NCBI RefSeq assembly: GCF_003001935.1
Contig: NZ_PVNG01000040.1
Span: forward strand, 1-58,082
Direction: 5' to 3'
DNA: 58,082 nt
Source: Nonomuraea fuscirosea
Lineage (GTDB): Bacteria > Actinomycetota > Actinomycetes > Streptosporangiales > Streptosporangiaceae
In this document: piece by piece, positions 38,220 to 47,854 of the stretch
How the letters are laid out: each line of letters opens with the position of its first letter
How positions within the stretch are numbered: the stretch's first letter is position 1
Notes under the pieces: model-generated
What the model saw: the letters and a program-made list of their open reading frames with translations, nothing else
What the model was told of the DNA's origin: nothing
The model's database searches: none
Position numbers and translations under genes: made by a program

Positions 38220-38480
38220 CGGACTCCGTGCTGATCCGCCGGGGCCGAGACGATGCCGAACACCGCCATGCGGGCGAGGTTGACGGCGGCGGCCAGGGGC
38301 GAGAAATCGGTGTCATCTTGGATATGTCCCGGACCCGGGCGTGGCGTCCGTCATGCCGCCGTACCGTCCTACGCGCGATCTTGCGTTCGACCTTCGTCCG
38401 GGTCGTCCGGTAATGGGCCAGCCAGTCCGGATCGGCGCTGTTGGTCCGACCGCAGGAGGCGGCATCACCATAGGCCCTCG
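38220..38480 (-). pseudogene. IS1182-like transposase C-terminal fragment
   Basis: Across frames the strand reads HYRTTRTKVERKIARRTVRR, then GRHARVR-like sequence and finally MAVFGIVSAP. This fits the C-terminus of IS1182-group DDE transposases (RxKVExK...H.R.RG..KV..D...LAAAVNLAR). It runs toward the aminotransferase promoter. Confidence 0.55.
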
Positions 38481-38539
38481 GCCTTCTCGTCCCGCCCAGC
38501 GAGGATGCCGGTCAAAAACTGGGCGGCGAGGCTCAGCAT

Positions 38540-38745
38540 CGCTGATGTTGCCCGCGGTCATCTTCGTGGTAGTGATGATCTCCTGTTGGATCTTGGGCGA
38601 TATGCTCCGGGCACACCCCGAACAACGGTGCGAGCTGCCGCATCGTCAGGTTGGTGCGGTAGCCGACGGCCACCAGCAGCAGCCGCTCCGGCAGCGCAAG
38701 ACACCCAAGGATGCCCTCTTCCACGCCCTTCGCCAGGGCTCTCAC
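38540..38745 (-). pseudogene. IS5-family transposase N-terminal fragment
   Basis: The frame LALPERLLLVAVGYRTNLTMRQLAPLFGV is the HTH region of IS5-family actinomycete transposases (usual form WRTNLTMRQLAPLFGVS). It breaks off after PEHIAQD. The catalytic domain is missing on this side. Confidence 0.7.
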
Positions 38746-39249
38746 CGCCTCGCTCCCCCATCACCCGCAGCAGTCGCTTGACCGGCTCATCCGCAGCCCA
38801 GCGAAGGTCTTCACCCCAACGGATCAGCGCGCGAAACCACATCCATACGCGGAAGTTGCCCGCCCAACCACTTTCTGCGACAACTCTGAGGCCGGTGAGT
38901 TTGATCCGCGCCACACCCGCTCTGCAGCCACCGTCTACTGGACAGACCCGCCGGTTTTTTCAGGACAGGTTGAGGCATAAACCAATCGTGAACGGCCGAC
39001 TACTGGTAGACAGGGGTTCGGTCGGCTGCTGGAGGGGTCCGCCGCGCAGAAATGGCGGGACTGAGTCTTCGAGCATGTGCGGTCCCAGACCCGTCATGTC
39101 GCTGACGATCGAAATCTAGCTGGAGGGTCACCCTGAGCGGCCCGCCGGCTCGATCCGGCACCGTTTCGCTTCCGTCCCAGTTGTGCTGCCGGGGTGAGGG
39201 GAGGGGGTCTGGCGTGGATGGCAAGCCGCTGTTCAGGATTGCGCGGAGG
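38746..39249. other. Intergenic region with no recognisable gene
   Basis: Probably flanking debris of the IS5 fragment. A minus-strand open frame upstream of the IS5 HTH (VWMWFRALIRWGEDLRW) may be its N-terminus but is not diagnostic. Confidence 0.35.
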
Positions 39250-39640
39250 CTGAGGGGCCGCGGCGTATGCGGGATGCGGCGGAGCGGGGTGGTTGGGTGC
39301 GCATGTGGTCACGGACGCGGGTCATGATGGCGCCGAGGTGGCGGACGTCCTCGTCGGCGAGCGGGTCGAATAGCAGGCGGCAGGGGAGCTGGCCGTGGCC
39401 GGACAGCACGTGGTCGAACCGGGCGCGGCCGCTGTCTGTGAGGGTGACGAGGGTGGCAGGTTCGTCGTCAGGTGAGGTCGCCTGCGGCGCGTATGTGCTG
39501 CTCGACGGCGTGCTGGAGCAGGCCCACGGCCTCCAGGAGCACGAAGCAGGCCTCTAGTTGCGGGGGTTCGAGGGGCGGAACGTCACCAGGGCCGGCCGCC
39601 ACGGGATCGGGCGCTGGGGGTCGGGTACCGTCATGCCCCA
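39250..39640 (-). pseudogene. Decayed MarR-like regulator lacking its DNA-binding helix
   Basis: The upstream piece LEACFVLLEAVGLLQHAVEQHIRAAGDLT matches the first dimerisation helix of MarR proteins. It joins directly to EPATLVTLTDSGRARFDHVLSGH, LPCRLLFDPLADEDVRHLG and AIMTRVRDHM, the wing strand and C-terminal helices. The recognition helix between them is deleted, so no regulator can be made. Confidence 0.6.
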
Positions 39641-39729
39641 GCCTATGTGTTTCGAGTCCGAAGCGCTGTGTGACAGAGAGGTCCCCTGCATCAGCAAGGC
39701 GCCTGGAGGGGCGAACTCGCTGGAGCGTC

Positions 39730-40191
39730 CCCGTGGATCGACGCAAGCTCGGCATGAAGCGGGCCGTGCCGGTGGAGGGCTACGGCATCCCGCCGGGCAG
39801 GGTGCTGACCCTGGCCAACCGCAACGACTCACCTCTCCTGGTGCCCAACCTCGACCGGTTGGAAGATCTTGGCCCGTTACTCGACAACATCACTGTTCAC
39901 CTGGACGCGGGCTATGACTCCGACAAGACCGGCGACCTGCTGAGGCCGTGATCTCCAGGCGAGATCGCTCGCAGGTGCGTCAAAGGCCCGGTGCAGGTGA
40001 CTCAGCGCTGGCACATCGAGCGGATCAACACCTGGGCAGAACGCCATTACCCGGCTGGCGCGCTGCTACGAACCGTGGACGCGCGTCGTCGAGCGCTCTT
40101 CGACTTGGCCGACACCATCATCACCGTCCGTAGCATCATCCGCGCTCGGACTTTCCACCGCTGGAACGAACGCCCTACCAGGCGACCATGA
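39730..40191 (+). pseudogene. IS5-family transposase, C-terminal half
   Basis: VDRRKLGMKRAVPVEGYGIPPG leads through RLEDLGPLLDNITVHLDAGYDSDKTGDLL (catalytic Asp). After a stop near 39950 come GPVQVTQRWHIERINTW (catalytic Glu) and FDLADTIITVRSIIR with NERPTRRP at the end. This is the C-terminal half of an IS5 transposase with one frame break. It differs in orientation from the N-terminal piece at 38.6 kb. Confidence 0.8.
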
Positions 40192-40213
40192 TCCCGCGCC
40201 CGTTGCGCGAGCT

Positions 40214-40650
40214 TTAGCCCGGTTGCTTGATGCTCTCGATGATTCTGGCGAAGCCTTCCTCTCCGTGGCCCGCATCAATCTGGCGTTGGATGAGCCACTG
40301 GACCATGGCGACTACCTCGGTGCTGATGCCCTGATCCGAACTGGCGGCCAGGAGGTGATTGAGACTGGAGAACGTGAGGCTCTGTTGCCCCTCGACGGTG
40401 TAGTCCCCGCCGTCGATGACTGCGGCGAACTCTTGGAAGGCGCCGGTCATCGCGGTCAGTCAAGGTGTGGCCATGGCAGCGAACCGGCTCGCCGTCACGC
40501 CGGCCGGCGTCACCATCGCGGCGCCGTGCATGAACCCGGCGAACATGACGTACATGCCCGCGAGCAGAGCGAGGTCGTAGAGGGACGCCAGCCCGGCATC
40601 CTCCCCGGAGTAGGTACTGGTCCCCCTTAGGTCGAGCAGCGGCGTGCACT
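40214..40650 (-). pseudogene. Imine-reductase-like NADP-dependent oxidoreductase, C-terminal part
   Basis: The strand reads STYSGEDAGLASLYDLALLAGMYVMFAGFMHGAA and, after a stop, LTAMTGAFQEFAAVIDGGDYT then LLAASSDQGISTEVVAMVQWLIQRQIDAGHG. This is the all-helical dimerisation domain of imine-reductase-type (6-phosphogluconate-dehydrogenase-fold) enzymes. The Rossmann half is gone. Confidence 0.65.
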
Positions 40651-40679
40651 CGTTGAAGACATCGGCCGATCCGCTGTCA

Positions 40680-41109
40680 GCCGGCCACCCTGGCTCGCCT
40701 GATCACCGCCGCCAGACTGCGCTGGCCGGTGGAAGAGAGCCTTCAGACCGGCCAGGACCTGTCCGGCCTGGAAGAGTCCCAGGTCCGCCTGCACGAGGCG
40801 TTGCTGCAGCACCTTGTCCTGGTCATGGCCGCCTTGGCCGTCTGCGTGGTCACCACCGCCACGACCCGGCACCGCACCGACACACAGGCCACACCACCCA
40901 CCCGTCCCGACCAAGCACCACCCACCGACCCCGGCCCGATCCCGCTGACGGTCGTAGAGATCAAGCGCCTGTTCAACGCCGTCACCAGCCACACACCAAC
41001 CCTGGAACAGGCTGCTCACGGGTCAGCCTGGCGACGCCGCCATCAAGCACGCACCCGCTGGTTCCATCACCGCACCCACCTGAGCACCACAAATATCCAG
41101 CTCAACTAA
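40680..41109 (+). pseudogene. IS701-like transposase C-terminal fragment
   Basis: After LARLITAARLRWPVEES-like coding (EES holds the catalytic Glu) the frame continues LQTGQDLSGLEESQVR, then LAVCVVTTATTRHRTDTQ and IPLTVVEIKRLFNAV to SAWRRRHQARTRWFHH. This matches the C-terminus of IS701-type actinomycete transposases and parallels the fuller copy at 43.4 kb. Confidence 0.7.
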
Positions 41110-41182
41110 CGAATGGCGACTGTCGCACTAGGGCTGGAGGCAACGGGGAACGGCCACCCGCCGGCAAGGACGAAATTCTCGC

Positions 41183-41809
41183 TCACAAGGTCGAGAAGAA
41201 TCGCCAGGCGGCCTCCTGGTCTCCCTTGACGTCCGTCGGCAACGCCTCCTTGGGCGGCGCCTGCCTGACCAGTGTGGCCAGTGTGGGCAGGTCTGTGTCG
41301 ATCACCACATCCGGATGCGCAGGGTCACCACGCTCGATGGTCAGGAAGCCTTTGTCAACCTTCACGCTGAACAGGTCCTGCGCCAGCCGGATCGCCATCA
41401 CCATTGACAGCGCGGGATCGGCCTCGGGGCGGAAACGGCTGCGCATCGCCAGCATGAGCGCGTCCACGCTGGAGGGTGTCTCTCGATCCCGTACGGGCGA
41501 GCGTCTTCCCCAGCGACCCAGGTGGATGAGGATCGGCTCGAGATCCTTGCCCCACTCCGTGAGTTCATAGACCCACACGGTGGCGGGAGACCCGTATTTG
41601 CGACGGCGTATGACGCCCGATTCCTCCAGGTCCTTGAGCCGCAGCGACAGCGAGTTAGAACTGGCGGCGGGCAGGCCTTCCCGCAGGTCGGTGAAGCGTT
41701 TGGGGCCGAGCAGCAGTTCTCTGACGATGAGCAGCCCCCAGCGTTCACCGACGAGATCAAGGGCATGCGCCGCCGCGCAGCCGTCGCCGTACTTCCGCCT
41801 TCCTGTCAC
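41183..41809 (-). CDS. HxlR-family regulator with SCP2-like C-terminal domain
   Basis: The 208-residue protein has an HxlR winged helix (DLVGERWGLLIVRELLLGPKRFTDL, LSLRLKDLEESGVI) and a C-terminal SCP2-like domain. Cys11 before the first helix (GDGCAAAHALD) is at the redox-sensing position known from HxlR/HypR-type regulators. It diverges from the DHA2 exporter gene with an 89-bp gap that holds a 17-bp motif also found at the 24.3-kb HxlR promoter. It most likely controls the exporter in response to electrophiles or the exported compound. Confidence 0.92.
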   Translation of the reverse strand: MTGRRKYGDGCAAAHALDLVGERWGLLIVRELLLGPKRFTDLREGLPAASSNSLSLRLKDLEESGVIRRRKYGSPATVWVYELTEWGKDLEPILIHLGRWGRRSPVRDRETPSSVDALMLAMRSRFRPEADPALSMVMAIRLAQDLFSVKVDKGFLTIERGDPAHPDVVIDTDLPTLATLVRQAPPKEALPTDVKGDQEAAWRFFSTL

Positions 41810-41840
41810 GGAACCATTCTATCGAAAAAGTACCGCTCAG

Positions 41841-41857
41841 TTGCTTTTTAGGAGCAG
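41841..41857. promoter_or_regulatory. Motif shared by two HxlR divergent promoters
   Basis: TTGCTTTTTAGGAGCAG lies between the HxlR and exporter starts. It matches 24367-24383 at 15 of 17 bases, with TTTTTAGGAG identical. In this high-GC genome a T5-A-GGAG match at the same promoter position is unlikely by chance. A regulator site is inferred. Confidence 0.55.
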
Positions 41858-41898
41858 ATAGTCAAATAATACAAGCAGCAATTCAAGGAGGCACGGCC

Positions 41899-43317
41899 AT
41901 GGCCCTCGACGTAGGCCAGCGCTGGGTGATGTCCCTCTCATCCCTGGCTTCGTTCATGATTTCGCTCGACAGCCTCGTGGTGACGACGGCGCTGGGCGCG
42001 ATCAAGCGAGATCTCGGGGCCTCGCTCGAACAGCTGGAATGGACGGTCAACGCCTACAACCTGACCTTCGCGATGCTCCTGCTGACCGGGGCCGCGCTGG
42101 GTGATCGCTGGGGAAGGCGCCGCGTCCTGGCCGCAGGGCTGGCCGTGTTCACCCTCGCCTCCGCCGCCTGCGCCCTGGCACCGGACGCGGCCACGCTGAT
42201 CGCCGCACGGGCGGCTCAGGGAGCCGGGGCGGCCTTCGTCATACCGTTGGCGCTCACACTTCTGTCCGCGGCCTTTCCCCCCGAACGCCGCGGCAAGGCG
42301 ATCGGCCTGTTCAGCGGTGTGACAGGACTGGCGACGTTCATAGGGCCCTTCCTCGGAGGTGCCATCGCGGCAGGGCCCTCCTGGGAATGGATCTTCTGGA
42401 TCAACGTGCCGATCGGGCTCGTCACGATCGTCTTGGTGCTGTTGAGGATCGAGGAGAACAAGGGACCCGACAACCGACTGGACGTTGTCGGCCTCCTGCT
42501 GGTCACCGGCGGCGTTCTCGGGCTCGTCCTGGGACTCGTGCGTGCGCCCAGTACAGGATGGGATGACAGCGAGGCGCTCTTCCCGATGGCGACCGGCGTC
42601 TTGCTCCTCGCAGCATTCGCTGTCTGGGAACGGCGCGCCACCGTGCCGATGATACCGCTGCGCTTCTTCGCCATCAGGGCCTTCACCTCGGCCAATCTGG
42701 CGAGTTTCGCCTTGTTCGCCACACTCTTCGGGATGTTCTTCTTCCTCGCTCAGTTCTTCCAGTGGTCCCAAGGAGTCGGTCCCCTGGAGGCGGGGCTTCG
42801 CCTGCTCCCCGCGACGGGACCGGTGATGATCGTCGCACCACTGGCCGGCATGCTCGCCGACCGCATCGGCGAACGGGTGTTCATGGTCACCGGGCTCATC
42901 CTCTGGGCAGTGACGCTCGCATGGCTGGCACTCATCGCCGAACCCGCCCTGCCGTACTTGTCCGTCCTTCCTCTGCTCATCGTCGGGGGATGCGGGGTTG
43001 CGATGGCAACCCCGGCGGCTCAGAAGGCGGTGGTGGCCGCAGTTCCACCCCACGAGATCGGAAAGGCCTCAGGTGTGATCACGACGTTCCGTTACCTCGG
43101 CGGCGTGTTCGGGGTGACCGTGCTCGGCACCATCTTCGCCACTACGGGAGGGTACGGCTCACCACAAACCTTCAGTGATGGGTTCGCCGCCGCGATGGGC
43201 GGCGGAGCCGTCATAGCCCTGGCCGGCGCGGTGGCAGCGTTCGGGTTGCCGGGTAGAAGGTCAATCAGCCCGCCCTCAGCACAACCGAAGGCCGGCGCGA
43301 AGACCCCTGTGGCATGA
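41899..43317 (+). CDS. DHA2-type MFS multidrug exporter (14 helices)
   Basis: The 472-residue protein has about 14 hydrophobic segments. It carries motif D1-like SLDSLVVTTALGAIKRDL in helix 1, motif A GDRWGRR at residues 69-75, and a motif C area around GVTGLATFIGPFLGGAIA, as in EmrB/QacA/LfrA-type drug:H+ antiporters. An AAGGAGG site lies before the ATG. It should export toxic or hydrophobic compounds across the cytoplasmic membrane. It is divergent from the HxlR gene. A decayed paralogue lies at 34900-36301, so the exporter was duplicated or acquired twice. Confidence 0.93.
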   Translation: MALDVGQRWVMSLSSLASFMISLDSLVVTTALGAIKRDLGASLEQLEWTVNAYNLTFAMLLLTGAALGDRWGRRRVLAAGLAVFTLASAACALAPDAATLIAARAAQGAGAAFVIPLALTLLSAAFPPERRGKAIGLFSGVTGLATFIGPFLGGAIAAGPSWEWIFWINVPIGLVTIVLVLLRIEENKGPDNRLDVVGLLLVTGGVLGLVLGLVRAPSTGWDDSEALFPMATGVLLLAAFAVWERRATVPMIPLRFFAIRAFTSANLASFALFATLFGMFFFLAQFFQWSQGVGPLEAGLRLLPATGPVMIVAPLAGMLADRIGERVFMVTGLILWAVTLAWLALIAEPALPYLSVLPLLIVGGCGVAMATPAAQKAVVAAVPPHEIGKASGVITTFRYLGGVFGVTVLGTIFATTGGYGSPQTFSDGFAAAMGGGAVIALAGAVAAFGLPGRRSISPPSAQPKAGAKTPVA

Positions 43318-43413
43318 CGCCGATGTCCCACGCCGCGCTCCGGGCAGTTCAGGCGTCACCTGCGCGTCGTTCATCTGTTCGTCCGCGCCTAGTACTCCAG
43401 TGACACTTCGCGA

Positions 43414-44737
43414 TCATGGTTCGGATCTGCGCTGGTAGTGGCAGTGCCGGGCGGTGGCCTGGTGGCGTCGGCGCCAGTCTGACCAGCGCAGAAGATCCGT
43501 GACGGAGCGGTGCCGGGTCAGCACGAGTGCGGCGAGCAGACGGCGGATCTCGGGCAGGGTCAGCGGGATGCGGTCGTCGGCGGTGCTGGGTGGCTGGCGG
43601 CGGCGATGGCCGTCAGCACGGCCAGGGCGAGCAGAGCCAGGGTCATGTGACGGTGCCAGGCCGTCCAGCCGCGCATCTGGTAGTGGTCCAGGCCGACCTG
43701 GCCCTTGGCAACCTGGAAGGACTCCCTCCACTGCCCACCGGGCTCCTGCGATCTTGACCAGGGCCATCAGCGGCTGCCGAGTGGGCGCGTAGCAGCGGTA
43801 GAACGCCAGCTCGCCGGTGGTCAGGTTGCGCCGGATCAGCAACCACCGACAGCCCTGGGCCTCGCCTTCGTCTCCTTCGTCGATTCGGGCCCAGGCATAC
43901 CAGCGCGGCCCTTTGGCTCCCTGGCCGGCGCGATAGCGGTGCCAGTGCCGGTCGGCCACCCGGGCTGCGACCTCGGCTGCGCTCACCTGGACGCCCTCAA
44001 GCTCGACACGCCGGTTGCCCGCAATGGCCAGCACGATCCCATCCGGCGCTGCTCCAGGGCAGTGCGCAGGCGCGGGTCCTGGCCGTAGACCTCATCGCCG
44101 ATCAGCCAAGGAGCGCTCACTCCCGCCTCCAGCGCGGCCGGGCACCATGGCGGTGGCCAGCGCGGGCTTGTGGCGAAGCCGGTCCCGTCCGGGACGCCGG
44201 CCGCCCGGCAGCGGCCGGGATCGGCCAGCCAGGTGTGCTCCGGCAGGCAGAGCCGCCGGTCCAGCAGTGCCCGCCAGGCCGGGGTGGCGTAGGCGAGGAA
44301 CACGCCGACCGGGGCGTTCTCGATGCGGCCCGCGGTGCCGGTGTATTGCCGTTGCACCCCGGCCGATCCGGTGCCCTTTTTGACGAAGCCGGTCTCATCC
44401 ACGATCAGCACACCGCCGGGGCCGAGCCGGTCGACGACGATGGCCCGGACATCATCGCGCACCTGATCGGCGTCCCAGCGGGCGGTGCCCAGCAACCGCT
44501 GCAACGTCTGTCGGCCCGCTCAGTCCAGCGTGTTCGGCCACGTGCCGGCAGTTCTTACGGTCAATGTCGGCCAGCAGCCCGCGCACGTACGCGGTCGCGG
44601 CGCGGCGGGGCGGGGCGGGGTTCGACGCGGCCGAACCGGCCGGCGATCCGGGCCATCAGCTCGTTGAAGATGACCATCAAGCCGTCAGGGTCTACGCTGT
44701 GGCTCGCGGCCACCGCACGATCATTGGTTGTCTTCAT
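43414..44737 (-). pseudogene. IS701-family transposase, nearly full length but frameshifted
   Basis: From ATG 44737 the frame reads NELMARIAGRFGRVEPR. It shifts near 44610 to VRGLLADIDRKNCRHVAEHAGL and again to MQRLLGTARWDADQVRDD. There follow LIVDETGFVKKGTGSAGVQRQYTGTAGRIENAPVGVF (first Asp), WLIGDEVYGQDPRLR (second Asp), ARWAVEG (third acidic site) and the C-terminal RIPLTLPEIRRLLAAL with WRRRHQATARHCHYQRR. All regions are present with three or more frame changes. Terminal repeats were not resolved. Confidence 0.8.
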
Positions 44738-44799
44738 AAACTCCGAATGATCACGCGGTAGCCGTCGCATGTAACCCCAACGCTTCAAGATCGCGAAGC

Positions 44800-45066
44800 G
44801 TCTGGAGTGGTCGGAGCGGGTGACCAGTCCGATCAGGTGTCCTTCAGGATCGGTGAACTTGCCGATCTCGATGCCGGGCTGAAGCGGATCAGGGCCCTGC
44901 ATCCGGGTCTCGCCCAGGCTTTCGGCCTGCTGGAGGGCGATGTCGACGTCGTCTACCTCGACGAAGACGGTTACATGCCCCGGATAGCCCTCGTCTCGTT
45001 TCGGACCCCGCCACGATGGCGAGGGCTGATCGGGCACTCTGCTGATGGCACCGGCGATGCCGCCAC
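44800..45066 (-). pseudogene. VOC (glyoxalase/bleomycin-resistance-like) C-terminal remnant
   Basis: The frame reads GGGIAGAISRVPDQPSPSW, GHVTVFVEVDDVDIALQQAESLGE and PGIEIGKFTDPEGHLIGLV, the second beta-alpha-beta unit of a VOC protein ending in its metal Glu-containing strand. The N-terminal half is missing, replaced at about 45066 by a TetR fragment on the other strand. The 3' side reads directly into the IS701 start. Confidence 0.75.
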
Positions 45067-45071
45067 CGTCC

Positions 45072-45626
45072 CCCCGCGCCTCGATGGCCGAGATCGCCAC
45101 CCACGCCGGTGTCGGCGTCGCCTCGCTCTACCGCCGCTTCGCCTGCAAGGACGACCTGGTGCACCATCTGTGCCTGAACGCGATGACCGCCATCACAGCC
45201 ACAGCGCAAGCCGCCCTGGCCACAGCAGACCAGGACCCGTGGAATGCCTTCAACGACTTTCTGCACACCGCACTCACCGTCGGCGCCGGATCCCTCACCC
45301 CCCTGGCCGGCACCTTCCACGCCGGCCAGACACTCAACAACGCCGCCCAGGACATGTACACCGCCGTCGGCAACCTACTGGCCCGCGCACAGGCCGCAGG
45401 AGCCGTCCGCAACGACATCACCGCCCGCGACATCTTCCAGATCTTCGAAATGCTGCACGCCATCTACACCGGCGACACCACCCGCCGCGAGGCTCTTCGC
45501 CGTCGCTACCTTCAGCTCATCGCCCCCGCACTGGCCGCACCCGCCGCCGCACCTCTCACCGAACCACCCCCCACCTGGCAGGAGACCATTGCAGCATGGA
45601 ACCCTGCTCACACAGACCACCCCTGA
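45072..45626 (+). pseudogene. TetR-family regulator lacking the start of its HTH
   Basis: The frame opens in the middle of the HTH (ASMAEIATHAGVGVASLYRRF) and keeps the full helical ligand domain to WQETIAAWNPAHTDHP. The usual first 25-30 residues are absent, because the sequence changes at the VOC junction. An upstream in-frame ATG at 45045 would add only unrelated residues. A functional DNA-binding domain is unlikely, though the intact ligand domain suggests the break is recent. Confidence 0.7.
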
Positions 45627-45689
45627 CTGCAGATGAAGCGGCCACCCGAGGGGGACTGTACAAAGAACGGCTCTGTCTCTTATCCGGTG

Positions 45690-47000
45690 GTGGCGGAGCG
45701 TTAGCCCATGGAGGCGGTGGCGGAGCAGCGCGAAACTGGCTCGGCCGTGCATCTGGCGCATGATGCGTTTGGTCTTGGTGTTCACTCCTTCGGTGCCGCC
45801 GTTGTGGAAGGGCAGCGTGACGGCGTCGCGGGCGGCGTCGCGGTCCTGGTCGAGGCCACGGGTGAAAGCGTGCAGGTGAGGCAGGTCGGCGGCGCGGGCG
45901 CCGGCGATCCAGGCGTCGAGACGGTTGGCGTTGTCTTCATGCGGCCGCAGGAGGCCGGCGAAACCGCGGATGAGCCCGGCCAGGTCGGTCATCTCGGGGC
46001 AGGCGGCGGTGAGGGCGTCCAGCAGGCGCCGGTGCTCATCCTTGAGGTGATCGGGGTGGGTGAGCAGGAGCCGGGCAGCGCGGCGAGGCGAGATGGGCAG
46101 CCGGTCGGCTTCGACTCTCGTCCTTGGGTGATGTCGCGGTAGAGCAGGTTGAAGCTGCCTGGGTAGCCGAGGGCTTTGATCTCGTTGAACAGGTGCAGGA
46201 TGGGCACGGCGGGGTCTTCGGCCCGGCGGCGTTTGAGGTGGTCGCGGTAGGGATCGACGAGGGTGGGCCGGTAGGCGGGGGCGCGTTGGAGGCGTTCGGG
46301 TTCGGGCACGCGGGTGTAGCGTTTGACGGTGTTGAGGCTCAGGTTCAGGCGGCGGGCGCATTCCAGCAGGCCGACGCTCTTGCCGAGCAGGTCGTGGACG
46401 TGGTGCCGGCGTTCGCGGGTGGTCTGCGCGCTTGCCGTCGGTGATCGGCGGGCTGGCTTTGGCCCAGCAGGCGCTGTGGGCGGCCACTTCTTTCAGCACG
46501 GCCTCGCCGACGTTGTGCCACAGGTGCCAGCGATCAGCGACCTGGACGGCGTCGGGCAGAGTCCGGCGGATCGCTTCGGCGTAGGCGCCTGACCCGTCCC
46601 GGCAGACCACCTGCACCTCGGAATGTGCGCGCAGCCAGGCCACCAGCACGTCGATGCGTCGGCGAGTCTCGGCATCGATAAGCACGGTGGCATAGCGATG
46701 CCGCCGGCGCAGCGCGAAATCGTCCACACCCAGCACTCGAAGCACCGGTAACCGCGGCAGCGGCAAACGCAGCAGCAGCCGCAGCGCGGTATGCCGCGAT
46801 AGGCGGACGGCCAGCGCGGCCAGCACCCGTGTACCGGCGCGGCCGGCCGGCTCACGCACCACCGCGCCGACCTGCGTACTCAGGCGGGACGTGCGACGCT
46901 GATAGCGTTCCAGCACCCCCAGGCACCTGTTCGCGGAAGGTCTGCCGGCAGCCGCGGGTCGGACAGACCAGGCGGCGGACTTGGCGTACCAGGGCGTCGC
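45690..47000 (-). pseudogene. ISL3-family transposase with truncated zinc domain
   Basis: The strand starts with RRLVCPTRGCRQTFREQVPG (half of the N-terminal zinc domain), then LERYQRRTSRLSTQVG. A long frame with VLRVLGVDDFALRRRHRYATVLID (first Asp) and VCRDGSGAYAEAIRRTLPDAVQVADRWHLWHNVGEAVLKEV (second Asp) follows. The middle is scrambled for about 120 residues, then HPDHLKDEHRRLLDAL and DAVTLPFHNGGTEGVNTKTKRIMRQMHGRA (final Glu). Frame changes lie near 46.2-46.45 kb. The N-terminal part joins an IS1182 fragment at about 47000. Confidence 0.82.
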
Positions 47001-47240
47001 GGGGGTGCAGCTGCAGGCTGCGGCCGTGCTTGCTCATCGTGCAGCCTTCCCGTGACGGGCAGGAGCGGCAGGCGATGCCAGAGACCAGATGGCGGGTGGC
47101 GGTGATGTTCCGGCGACCCCCTGGGATAGGTAACCGTGCCGGCGCTCTCGTCAACGGCAAAGTCGCCGATGGTGAAGCCGCAGGCGACGGCGGGGCGCAG
47201 CGGCGTGGGCTTATGGTGACGCTGTGCCCGGCGGTGGTCA
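47001..47240 (-). pseudogene. IS1182-family transposase, internal fragment
   Basis: The frames read FTIGDFAVDESAGTVTYP, then NITATRHLVSGIACRSCPSREGCTMSKHGRSLQLHPRD. This is the Cys-rich insertion of IS1182 transposases (CxxCPxxxxCTxSxxGRxLxLxPR). It ends where the ISL3 sequence begins, so one element landed in or recombined with the other. Confidence 0.75.
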
Positions 47241-47329
47241 GCGTGGCACGGGCCTCGCCGTGGCGGGGCCGGTGACAGGGCCGGTGGACGGCGCGCTCAG
47301 CAGGTCCACGCCAACCATCGCCTCATGGT

Positions 47330-47480
47330 TGCCGGCGGTTTACGACTACTACGCCGAGTCGGGGGCGGACGGAAAGTCCCAACGTCTGCATGACCTGCTA
47401 CGCGAAGCAGGTCCGGGAGAGCAGGTCCGGGAGAGCAGAGGGCGTGCTGCCGTACCTACCGCGACGATCATCGATGCGAA
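47330..47480 (+). pseudogene. IS5-family transposase fragment
   Basis: WLPAVYDYYAESGADGKSQRLHDLLREAG followed by AAVPTATIIDA corresponds to the linker and first catalytic-strand region of IS5 transposases (VYxFFxxWxxDGxxxRLHDxLR...PTAxVID). A 12-base direct repeat (GCAGGTCCGGGAGA, twice near 47407-47433) disrupts the middle. It then decays. Confidence 0.65.
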
Positions 47481-47716
47481 ATGCGCTTTCTGCCGGGCTC
47501 CTCTAGTCACGGAAGCGGCAGAGGGGCCCTTGGCTCCGTATGTCCGACCAGCAATGATAGGGGGCCATGAGGATCCGGAGCTGCAGCGCCAAGGAGGAGG
47601 TGCGGCAAGGACGAATGGCAGGATAAGGACGAATATAGACAGTTAATGGCCTGGCCTAAACGCCCAACATGGTGAAGATTCTGTACGTCAAATTGCAACC
47701 AGAATCGGAGGGACCC

Positions 47717-47851
47717 ATGAAGCGTGTCCTCATGGCTATGATCGCGGCCGCACTGGTGGCCGGCGGGGTCGGTGCTGCGGTCGTCGCACCGGCGAGCGCG
47801 GACTCTGTGCACATCACCGCAGGTGAGACGCCCGACAACCGCGACATGTAA
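47717..47851 (+). CDS. 44-residue secreted peptide precursor
   Basis: ATG 47717 follows a strong GGAGGG site by four bases. The product has a clear Sec signal peptide: MKR start, hydrophobic core LMAMIAAALVAGGVGAAVV and AxA cleavage site APASA. This leaves a mature peptide of about 16 residues, DSVHITAGETPDNRDM. The stop is TAA, followed after 3 bases by a stem-loop. No cysteine is present, so it is not a disulfide or lanthipeptide core. No processing enzyme is nearby. It may be a signalling peptide or the stub of a once longer secreted protein. Confidence 0.6.
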   Translation: MKRVLMAMIAAALVAGGVGAAVVAPASADSVHITAGETPDNRDM

Positions 47852-47854
47852 CGA

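Noticed and set aside
41938..43053. A long minus-strand frame opposite the DHA2 exporter
   Set aside because: Composition is the same polar shadow seen opposite other membrane proteins, and there is no motif.
47407..47433. Short tandem repeat (GCAGGTCCGGGAGA twice) considered as a CRISPR or minisatellite
   Set aside because: Only two copies without spacers, inside an IS5 fragment; it is a local duplication.
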